Below, piece by piece: positions 11,801 to 23,800 of a DNA stretch of 64,000 nt. Location of the stretch: NCBI RefSeq assembly GCF_017562075.2, contig NC_054081.1:10293264-10357263 (forward strand), given 5' to 3'. The notes under the pieces were generated by a model. It saw nothing but the letters and a program-made list of their open reading frames with translations. It made no database searches and had not been told where the DNA came from. Both the position numbers and the translations under genes were made by a program. Numbering within the stretch: the stretch's first letter is position 1; every line of letters starts with the position of its first letter. The stretch comes from Anopheles merus. Lineage: Eukaryota > Arthropoda > Insecta > Diptera > Culicidae.

Positions 11801-14800
11801 GTAAGTGTCGTGCGCTTCTTTCTTTCCGACAAGTTGATGATGATTTTTGAAATACATGTATTCACAATCCTCCAGAGGTGGACTTGTTAAACCAACCTGA
11901 CTTTGATGTCTGTGTCAGCGTAAGAGAAGCTAACCTAAGGTATTACAGAGCTAATGTGTATTTCCGGTCAAATGTGGACAAATCTTACCGTGGGTCTGAT
12001 TATGTCGTCTCCCGCAGTTAACTATCAACTACATAGTTCGTGGCATCCATTTTGGACCTCAAGCTCGTCGGTCCCGACCTGCACATCAACCATGAACAAC
12101 CGGTTGTTTGCCGGAAAAAGGACAAGAAAAGAGACAGACAACACACGTAAAATCAATCAATTTTGGCTAGTGCGTCTGTTAGGTTCTAAAAACACACACT
12201 CACAGTATTCAGATAAATTATAATGCTAAACCCGTGCGACGAGCGCTCGCCATCGAGCGCCCTACAATTAATTTGTGATGGCTCGTTTTTATTGCGAGTT
12301 AATTACGACACGATTTATGACTGCTTGGTTTGGAATTAGCGCTGGTCTCAGACACGATGCAAGGGGTTGATGTTTGATCAGTATAATGCATTCGGCGGCA
12401 TATTTTCACGCATCGTCTTCGACCGGTGTGACGAATTTGGCGTGTACGTGTGTGCCTCTTATGTGCGGTTGCTGTAGGAATTAGCTTTCGGCTTCTTCCC
12501 CCGTACAGGTTACAGCGCCAAGGAACAGCATGCGCGCCTAACGGAACGTTTGTACTCCCGGTGGGCTACGCAGCAGCGTACACGACAGAATCGTACGATC
12601 GGAGCTGATCGAATATGTATATTCGTTTTGGTTTTGGTCTCTCTTCCATTGACCTTTTCTTTCTCGTTCGTCCTCCAATAAACCGCTCTCTAGGCGCTAT
12701 CACTGTTTTGAAATTTTGAGGTTTCGTATTTGTGCAATCCGAAGCCTCGATTTCGGAATGTTGTTTCGAGCCAAACTGATTACTCAGTGAGGCAAGTTAT
12801 CATCATCATCATCATCATCATTATCAACCTCAATATCGGGCAGCAGCAATCGGTTGACCTGAAAAAAAAGGTTGCTAAAAAGAAAAGAGGAGCAAGCGTT
12901 TCTGGCGTTGGGAAAATTTGAGTTTGTTGGGGTGTTTTAGGCTGCTCAGATATAATACTGCAATACCCTCAAAGACCAAGTACTATCTGTACATCTGTGC
13001 CAAGTAAATTGTCCTGGTCGCACAGCGTGATGACTACTATGCAAAATGTGAAGGAACAAAAAGAGTTCCTTAAAATAAAAAAAAAATGCCTAAAAGCGAG
13101 TGATCATGGGGACAGTATAGGGCGTGGGGCAAACGGGCGGGCAAGATGGTTTGTTTGATATTCAACGACGGTTTTGTTGTTGTTGGAGCAGTAGTACGGG
13201 CGTGGTCTAGGCGGTTTCAAGGCTGTTGGAATTTGGAAACATTTGGTGCCCCTATGCCAAGGTCTCGGAGGTCCGGCCGGGGCACTGAGATCATCGATCT
13301 GAGGCGTTTTGCGTGTCAGTGCCGCATAATGAGGTCTAGGTCCGCTACCCTCGATGGGTGACTTCAACCATTTCGGGCGCATTTGGGAAGACCGTCAACT
13401 CCCAACCACATTGCGAACGTGTTCATTCGTTTAGATGACGGATGAGTGTTGTGCATCCTGCTGCTGCTGCTGCTAGGTTGGGGCCAACGTTCATGTTCAC
13501 GGTCACGGCAACGAACTCCAATTGCGAGAGGGCTCTGCAAGGGTCGTCTGGGGGCTTGGAGGATGTCGTCCCGCCGTCGTAATGGTGGGATTTTCCGCCT
13601 GCCTTGATTGGTGAAACATCCCCGCGTGCGAGAAGCAGGTTCCGGGGAAGGAAGGTCCTGCCTTGAACTAGGATCTTTGTCTGCTGGTGCGTCATGCCGT
13701 ACCGTGGAATTTCCGGGATTGCTCCCGCTTGGTGGTAGGAATCACAGCGCTACAATTATCGGCCAAGCATTGGGAAAATGGCAGTAATCTGCAAAGGGCA
13801 GGAGGACTGGTTTCGCCATGCTGATGCTAGAGCATGCACTTTAAGACCTTTTGTACTTCTTGTGATCTGTACTTCATTGTACTTCTTTGTATCCTCTGCT
13901 GCATTTGGTATGCTCATTTCTTTTAAATCTTTTGTTTTTTTTTGTTACCTTCCATTTGCAGGAAATCAGCCGCGCGACAAATCACCAGGAGCTGAACAAA
14001 ATTGCCGTCTACTACTTCGACGGGCAGGGCAAAGCTTTCCGCCCGATGGTTGCAATACTGATGGCGAAGGCACTGAACTATCACATGCACAACGAAAACA
14101 GGTACGCAGCGGCGGGCTCATTAATACCGGACTAGGTGGAAACGCTCGGTGCAGAGAAAAGGGCAAGAAAATCACACACAAACACACACGATTGCGCGCG
14201 GATTGTGTTTTTTCCTCTGTGCAAAAAAAAAACCCCCGCAGATAACGCGCCGGTTTTCTTCTGCTGCCGACCGTGACCCTTACAGCCTGCCGGCGCTGAG
14301 GGGAGAGCGACTTTACTTTTGTTTTGCTATTTTTCGACTCTGCAGAAATTAGAGGGCAAAATACGTACTGGCAAGGGGGTACTGTATGCTTCCAAGGTGA
14401 ACCGGTACGCGTGTACGAAGATGCACGCGTCGATGCAGGGATAAAGTGCAAAGTGCAACGTCGCCCGATGGCGATAGCGTGTGGAGTTTATTGCAAAAGC
14501 GACCGGACCAAACCTGCGGTATCGGCTCATTCTTCCGCAGTCATCCGCTCGGTCATTGACGTTCTGGGTCATTGATTTTACCCGAAGAATTCCTCACCAT
14601 CCAGCAGAGGAACATCAAGCATCCTGTTGCTTGCTGTCTGATGAAGTTACCTTGTTGGTGTCATCAGAAAGATTCTCTTTTTTTGGGGCATTTTGTAGCT
14701 TTTTCGTTAAAACCCGGTCGTCGCCAAAGGGTGGGCTCCAAGCAGAACGAACTCGGCAGGGGAAGCTCGTTCCTCGACTCGTTTTGGTATGCTAGGTTGG

Positions 14801-17800
14801 ATCATTTTTCAACCGCCCCTCCTCAATGCTCCTTTTTGTTAGGCTGGCGATAGCAAGGGAGGGAAAAACTAGGGAACAAGGGAAACCAACCACCAATTAG
14901 ATGCCCATTCCGTAGCACAAAACCCCAGCGCGAAAGATGACAAAAGGTTTTATTGGTGAGATCTCGACACTCCGCGCGGCTTACAACCCGGACACTGCGA
15001 AAACCGCGCCTAATCTCAGAAAACACAGACCAGACACTGGCTCATGCATATTTATGGCACACAGATTTTAGGGTTCGCGCCTCTCATCTCTGTCCCCGAG
15101 CAACGATAAATTGGTCGCTCTCGAAAAAAAAAAACTAAAAAAATGCCGTCACGCGAAGAACGTTTCTTTGGAAATAGGGCGAAAAGGGAAGAAGTTGTTC
15201 TTCTCGGCAGCATTAGTTTCTGAATATATTTGTTATTCTTGCCTCTTAGCATGCTTTTGCGGGTGTTTTACAAAGCTTGTCTCCGATGAGTCGACCATTA
15301 GCATAATACATTTAATAATTTACACCCGACGGCGTGTAGCCCTGGCAGGTGTCGGTCCCACCCAACCGGTGTAATGTCCGGTACGGTATGGACCCGGCCT
15401 CACGCCTGACTCAACCGCAACTTGCGCCGAACCGAACGCTACTAACGGATGCACTGTTTTTTTTGTCTCTCTCTCTCTCTTCTCTCCTATTTTCTCGCTT
15501 TTCCGAACGGCCAACTGCGCGCACTGTACATCGTAGTGACGTAATGAACGCTCAGCGACAGATAGCAATGATTTCAGAGATGATTCACACTGCCAGCTTA
15601 GTGCACGATGACGTTATCGACCAGTCGTTTGCCCGGCGGGGTAAGCCGAGCGTCAACGTACTGTGGAACCACAAAAAGGTAAGCATCTTTTCACACCGAG
15701 TAGCAATCCCTTTCCCGCTAGCATTCCCCTGTATGGCGAAGTGCTACCCTAAAACGAGAGCAAATTGGTCGTGATTGAGTGTAGAATTGTGCTGCGTTTT
15801 GTTTTTTTGCTGACGTCAATTAAAGACAGAATTTCTGGGTGACAGCTGTTAGTTGCAGGTTTAACATCGACTCCAGGTTCCAGCATCGCTTATTCGTTTT
15901 CCTTCTGCCGTTTTGACGTCAGTTGCACCTTCACCGACACATGCAATGATCGATGAGAGCGATGCCACTGATTGAACTTAAGATCTTCACGTGAAGATCC
16001 CAACGATACGTCGGAGCTGGGGAATTCCCCAAATCTTGTACCAGGATCTCCTGACAACAACAATAATCATCACCAACCCGGATACCGCCCTGGTGAGGAT
16101 TGCATCGCGCTGCGGCGTTATAATTTCAATTTGGAAGCAACAAAGCGCCGCACGCACACTTCCTCCCGGGATACGTGATGGAATCGTTGGTGTAACGCCA
16201 AACACGCGCGCATCCTCATCGCTGGCGACGCGAGCTTCGGGGGAAGGGGTGCGCGAAAACATACGCTCCAACAATCGATTAACAACCGGATCGTGACCGC
16301 AATACGGAAACGGAAACGCGATGTGGGAGCGTTGTTTTCGGGCGAAGAGACGAGCACTGCGCCGCTACTGGATGACGGTTGAAGCTGGCTTGGTTTGAAA
16401 TGCCAGCGGCTGGGAGCGGCAATTAAGAGTGCCGTCCGTTTGGTATTCTGCGCATCGACAGCCTTCTCCAGCTGGGGCTGACCTTGCTTATAAAGGGGTT
16501 TTCGATGATTGTATTGACATGCTGAGTTGTTGTTTTGTGCGGGTCGTTCTATGATATATTGAATTGTACGGAGGCAGGCGTGGACATCTTGTATGTTGCT
16601 ATTGAGCTGTCATTAGTTGTGATTTATTTAAAAGAAATGCGCCAAACTACCGCTGTCGTAATCATTATTATTACATTAAATAATTACATTAAATATTACA
16701 TTTAATAAGTAGTAAATTAGTTAAAATCATTGATATTGTTCGACAATTGTCTGGTATATTCAGTTTACCTACAAATGAGAATGATTCAAGAGCTCCAACT
16801 TAAATGGTATGAAAGTGACAGCCCAACAGCAATACTGAGCATGATTTTGGGCGCATTAAGTTTCCTTCGTAGAAGAAGATAACTTCTTCTTCTATTTGGC
16901 GTAACACGTTCTACGCGGACATGCCTGGCCTGTACAGGCTTACGAAGATTATTCATTACCACAAAACAGCCGGATAGGATAGTCAATCCTTGCTACGGGG
17001 CGACGGTCCATTCTAGGCTTGAACCCATGACGCCGCATGTTATTGAGTCTTACGAGTTGACGACTGTACCACGGGACCGCGAGAAGAAGATAGCGTCAAT
17101 CTTAATAAAACGCCAGAAGAAAGGCTTTACGAATTTACAATGATCCATACTACATGCCTGGAATGACAATCGCATCGCCTCGGTCAATGTTTTTCTTTCC
17201 CTTTTCACCTCTAAAAAGCGCCGGCTCGGATTAGTAACCTCAAATAAAAATGTACACGCCCCGAAAGTTGTCGTTCGCGTGACTATTTGCTTCCTCACCC
17301 GGTACACCTGCTTCACACGTGCATTGAACCTCTGCCAAAATGCACACTACACGAGCGAATTCCGCGTCCGTCCACGAACTGCGACGCTCTTTATGGTAGG
17401 CAATTAAGCGTACCGCCAGCTAGAAAGATCGCCACGAATCACTGGACCCCTCAATTGAAACATTAGCACTCGAGAGAGCAGTAGGTGTGGAAAAACAAAA
17501 CAAAAAAACGGCGTGAAAAAGGGGTCAGTAAATGGCCCGTACGTGTGGCATCCGACGTCCGTGCACTTGCCCAACCAGCGGCCCACCCCCCACCACGAAC
17601 CCTGCATACGGGCAGGAAAGTGAATTTACGACCCATTAAAATTGAATTGCAGCGATTGTGCACTCCGAGCGGCCACCAGGCACAGCAGAGAGGCGAGCGG
17701 AGGCAATTTGTTTGAGGCGATACCGATCCGCTGCTGAAAAGAAAGCGCCACGTCGCGGCATGTCCGATTGTGCGTGCGTTTATGTTGCTGTTTGTGTTTT

Positions 17801-20800
17801 CGATTGTGTGGCAATGTGTGAAGATGGCTGTCTCACACCTTAGCGCATTGTGATCCAGTTTTCGCAGGAGCGTGACCATCTGTGCTGGAGTTATGCATGC
17901 ATTGCTGGTAGTTCTCTCAGTTTTTAAGGATTTGCAAGCTCAATTCTGTGGCCCAATTAGTTGCTCCTGGATGGACAAATTCCGACGCCTGATTACTCCA
18001 ACGAACGCGTGACATTTAGCTGTCTTTGGTGGTGGCGGCTCGTTGGCGAAATCCGATGCTTAGCCTTGGAGCTTTTCGTTTCATCATCCGATCCGATTAT
18101 TTAACACCAAATGGCTACGCATATTTTGGGGCGGTCTCCTGTGTGCCTCATCGTTGTTTTGTTTCTCCCTTCCATTGCTTTACCTTCTTCGCTTCATGCT
18201 TGTTTCACAGCTTGTTTCTGTCGCTTTCATGTTCGCTTCATGCTTGTTTCACTGCTTGTTTCTGCCTCTTACTCATGCGATTTTTGTTTTGCTCTACTCT
18301 TTGTTCTCCCCGCGTATAGGTGACGCAGGCTGGTGACTACATCCTTGCCGTTGCCTCGATGCTGTTGGCCCGCCTGAAGCACGACGAAGTAACACACATT
18401 CTTAGTCAGGTGAGTGGTAGAGTAGCCGTATTACAGGATTGCATAGCCCAATAAGCGGTTGTCCAAATGATTCAAATGATGCCGTAGTTAGTTATTATTA
18501 TGTTTTTATTAATTATGGTTATCACACAAAACACAAAACACAAAACACAAAACACAAAACACAAAACACAAAACACAAAACACAAAACACAAAACACAAA
18601 ACACAAAACACAAACACAAAACACAAAACACAAAACACAAAACACAAAACACAAAACACAAAACACAAAACACAAAACACAAAACACAAAACACAAAACA
18701 CAAAACACAAAACACAAAACACAAACACAAAACACAAAACACAAAACACAAAACACAAAACACAAAACACAAAACACAAAACACAAAACACAATCTCAGA
18801 TCTCGATTCTTCCGAGACAACTTACCAGTTATCTGAACCAGTCCATGTGACGAGTCCTGTATTCCTTTATTGTATTTGTATTCCTGCGTGACCGATTCGA
18901 TTCCTGCAATTTACCCATCACTAGAGCTAATCAGTGACCCTATCGTCTTGGTGGCTTATTGCTGTTGCTGCTTCCTCTAATGCCGCTGCTGCTCCTTTCA
19001 CTTCAAAAGGCGCGCAAAAGAGTGCCCTCGTCCCAAGACATTTCCCTTTCTCTTCTTTTCACGCAAAAGGAAACGGAAATTCCATTCCCCGTGTTCCAAA
19101 TCGTGGTCGGATTCAACGCATTCTTGGCCTTTGCGAGTATTGTGGAAAGCAAGCAGTCGGCTGACGATTTTTCGATATTTGCATCTTTTGCATTTTATTT
19201 TGCCCCAGAATTAGTTCTGTGAGCAGTTCTATGAAAAAGAGAGACAGAGAGAGGAGAAGAGAGAAAGAAAAGGAGACAAAGAGAAGGAGAGAGAAATAGA
19301 TAGAAAGAGAGAGAGAGAGAGAGAAAGAAAAAGAGATAGTTAAAAAAAGAGAGAGCGAGAAACTCATACACGATGGTTCCTGAAATGCTGAAGTGAGAAC
19401 TTATCTTTGGTCCAAACAAAACAAGTACGAAAATAAAGCAAAACACATATCCTCCAGTTGCTTTGCCAGGCTGCATGCGTCTGTCCGTGTGTGCGTGCAT
19501 TTTTTTTTGCTACTTTCGATTCGGCACAACTTGCTCGATCCGGTCGACGATCTGTTTTCGGTTTATTTTTATGTTTCGTTACTGCTGCTCATTCGATCCG
19601 TCCATCCATCCTCGGCGAGCTCGGCTTACAACCGATACAGTTATATCACGCTGCGTAAATGTGTTATGTTATGAGTGGCTGGTGGCAAATCCGGTTTTGA
19701 TTCGGCGTCGGCGACTCAGTTTTTCAGATCCGGAGTCCGGGTGGATCCATTAACCCGCGCCGTATTACCCGGATTGCTAGTACAAAGTAACGCGTCTTAC
19801 CACCTGTCTTAGGATAGTAGTGGTGATGCTGTTCGCCATTTTTCGCTCACTACGTGCCCCGTGATCTTAGCAAATGCTGCATAAAAGCTGTTAATTGAAT
19901 GGATGCCCTTCACCACTTCTAAAGGGCATTGCAGTTTTTTATTGTGTCCATATTTCATTGTTCCAGTTTAAATAAATGTTTTGCTGCTTTATTTAAACCG
20001 TGTTTAAAGCATTTCAGCTAATTTGAGCAGTAAAGCAACGCACCGCAAATATGTTACAAATTAATTGATTTCATCACCACCCGTCACTCGTGGCTGGACT
20101 GCTGAATCTCAGCCCACCGCACGGACTAATGGCGGTTTCCCAATCTCTTTGTCTCTCTTTATCTCCATCTCTCTCCCACGCTCTCTCTCTCTCTGTCTCT
20201 CTCTCTTGTTTGTTGATGCCACTTATGGCTTCAAAAAAGCGTTGAAAATAATCGCTCCCGAACCCGATAATGGACATCTGGCTAGAAAGTGCGCTGTGCC
20301 GCTTCGCTGTAAGAAAGACTTCAACGTGACAGCAAGCGACGAACCGCGTGCGGCGGGCGTGCGATGACGCACAGCGGATTTTATCTACAAATCAGATGAA
20401 TGGCATTTGATGGATCGGTTCGATTGTGGCTGAACTCGCCGCTACCCTTCGAAAAAAAAAAAACACACACACACACACTGAATTCTCCGCCGCAGGGTGA
20501 CAATAATGCCCCCGCTGGTGGGGTGTTGCTGGTGGGAACCGGAAGCTCATTTGTCACCGGTGCAGATGCTCGCTGTGGGAACAAAAAGGTGCAAACGGTG
20601 CACCACAAGATGGATTCGATTGTGTCACAGCACAGCGACGGTGCAGCTTTAACACGCTCCGCCCTTCTCCTGTCTTCTCTGCGTTCAACGTTGATGCGTT
20701 CAACATCCATGTTCCGGGATGGCGTGATATAATTAGGCTGTGCGCGAGGCTGGAGGACGGTGTGTAACTTCCCTGGGGCTAGGAGGGGAAAAAAAGATTT

Positions 20801-23800
20801 AGGAAACTCGAACCTGTACCCTGTGCGTGCGTGTCATTTGCTGGTGCGACGCTTGGTTATGCTTTTGTGCCAAAGGGCACACGAGCGGACGAAATGGAGC
20901 TCGCGTTGGCGTGTTCATCTTTCGGCGTTTTCGCCGCTCACCTCACAATCCGCACCACTGTCCCTGTCCTGTCATCGCAATGCGCACTCCATCCCAGCTC
21001 ATTTGTCATCGCGGGGGGAAGTGAGGTGCACACATAACCGCGGCTGCCACAAATAAGGTCGGGCGGTGATGATAAAAGAAAAATGGCAAAGGAACCAACG
21101 CAAACAAAAAATCACACACTACTCAAAGTGCGTCTTGGAAAAATCGAGACGATCATGGGAAATAGGGGAGCAAAAACAATTGCAAAACGAGGTAATGGTG
21201 ACGATTCCTGACGGTACAATTGCCTTACGCTTTTTTGTTCTGCCCTTTTCCACTAGTTGGCCAAGGCATTGATGTGCACGCTGATGTAACGATTAACACA
21301 CAAAAACAGTACGAGGAGCAGACAGTAGCAAAAGCATAAAGCACCGCTGGTAATTTCGTAATATATACTTATTTATATAAAGCAAGGCGCTCGCATCCGG
21401 ACGGATGAACATGTTGCTCCACACCAATCCATTAAGCGCTGACAGTAATGAGCAAATGAATGTAACATCAATAACATAGAAAAATCATTAAAGTGAGCGA
21501 GCAAAGCGCCACTGGCTATTCGGTCATTAGGTATGCCTTAGTCCAGCGATCGGCAGAGTGTACGGCACGCGAGCCGCTCATAGATTTTATATGATAACTG
21601 AATAATCCACTGCTACCCGTTAATATTGGAGCCACATTTATTCTAGCAAAATTTCAAGCAATTATCAAACCATCCAATGGACAGCAAATATCTGTTCTGT
21701 TCACTGTTTCACATCTTATAGAAATCATATCCATACACACCGTAAAAGCGTTAGTTTCCCTCAACTCGATGATGGAATGTTTTCCCTCAACTCGATGATG
21801 GAAAACAAAACATAAAATGAAAACAGTCATCGAGAAAAACAACGTAAAAACTATATTGCAATGCAATCATTTCCATCGCTTAATAGTTTGTTTACAGTTC
21901 CATTCAACTTCCCTGAGGGAAGGCTATCAAATTGTAATAGCCATAAAAAAAATGTAAACAAAAAGTGCTTGTCCCCCCGAGGGGGAAAAAACTAAAAATT
22001 GTCTAACACTTAAAGTGTTACAGTAGCAAGAAGTGCTGGTGGCAGAACCAGACCAGTCTGACTGAATTACCCTTAACGATTATGTTGTTTTGTTTGTTTT
22101 GCTGTTTTTTTTCATCATCCTGTCTGTTTCTTCATTGACGGAACCGTGATTTGGAAACCCGATGAGCTTAATGTGCTGTGTCTTTGATTGATTCGATTCG
22201 ATGCTTGAGTTGTGTTGAGCGGTAATGGCAATTGTATTTAATTGCGCACAGTCACCACTCACGGCGCTAAAAGGATTTACGCTTTAATTTTTTGTTTTTG
22301 TTTTTAGGAAACAGCTATGTGTGGGGAACAGCCAACGTATTTCATATGCTTGAGATGGATAAAATTACAATATTCTTGTTATGAGTGTGTATTATCCATT
22401 ATTACTGTTTAAAAAATAGTATGTATAATTCATTTTAGGGATAAAAATTATGAATAATCTAAAGAAATACAGATTTTTAAACCTATCCAAAAATCCAATT
22501 GTTGCACATTTTGAAAATTCTAATTTCTATTATTGCACACTTCATACCCAATTATTGCACACTTTCTAATACACTGAAATCGACATAAATGAGCCTTAAA
22601 ATGGATGATTTTCTATCGAAAAATGTTTAGGACAATACAATAAACTGATACATCTTACGTTAGTCCTTGGTTCAAGCAGGAACTCCCCAAAATAAGTAGC
22701 GAACTTGCACCTGCAGCATAAATAGGATCGAAGCACTACTCTTTGTTCCAGTTATTAAACAGTGGATTAAAATAAGCATTGTAAGAAATAACCTTATTTG
22801 TTTAATTACAATCAAAATATAAAGTGTAAGTTGTTCACAGGGCGAAATAAACCTTATTTTGTGAGGCACAATTCTTAGCGGGTTTGCTAAAAAATCCATT
22901 TGATTTGATCGAAATTAGTCGAAATATTTTCATTTTTGTTTGAAAAATTTATTATTTTAGTATTTTAAAATTGGAAAAATGCCCTTTTAAAAAAATAAAA
23001 TTGAAAAATAAGTAGCAAAAATGCTCATTATTAAAGGAAAAATGCTAGCTCTTATCAAAGTTTTATGATGAATATTTAAATAAACAATAATTTATAAGCA
23101 GTGTGTGATAATTGGGTGTTGTGTAACAATTGGCAAATTACCCTATATACCGCTTGAAATGTTGTTAACCCAGCCGTACAAACATCGAGAAATACTTTGA
23201 AGCTTGGATATATAGCTTTGGTATACGCATTTTTACCAAAAATTCGTGCACTATTACTACAGTGTTTGTTGCATTTGCTATCAGTTTTCTAAAATATATA
23301 TTTTATTTGACTTGAAACTTGCGATACTGTTTAATTGCAGCTATTTTTCATATGCGCCAATGATTCCGCATGAAAATATTTCTGAATTCTCTACTAAATG
23401 GTGCAACAATTGTGCCGCATTCATGCACTTTTCGAGCATTTCTTTATGCCTATTTGTTTACGACAATTATTTTATTATTATTTTTGAGTTAATTATGTGG
23501 TATGATTATTGCGTTTCAAATGTTTGCCCCGAGCGTACGAGAACAATTTACCGACAAAGTAACGCACTGTAAAGTATGTTTCGTCGACTAAATGTTCTGA
23601 TAGACCTTTATGATAGAATCTTTTGATTTAAATTTATTATATTATAAGTATCACTTTAAGCAATTTGATGCTCAATGAAGCCGTCAATGGCCCGATAAAA
23701 GTATTGGTTCAAAAATAATAACAATAATAATAATTAAATGTCGATCATACACATTTAGAGTAAATTTACATTGAAATGCCTGTCTTATCTCGTGTTAATA

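Larger units (their letters stand above)
15679..18319. other. PDSS1 intron c-d
   Basis: This 2.6-kb intron contains a SINE200-like element in minus orientation (16883-17079) and, close to the acceptor, a tandem duplication of about 44 bp (18191-18278). I see no other exon. Confidence 0.7.

Noticed and set aside
18439..18891. Open frames of 89-150 codons on both strands through the heptamer array
   Set aside because: A 7-bp unit repeats every 21 bp in each frame and contains no stop, so every frame stays open. The peptides are simple repeats.
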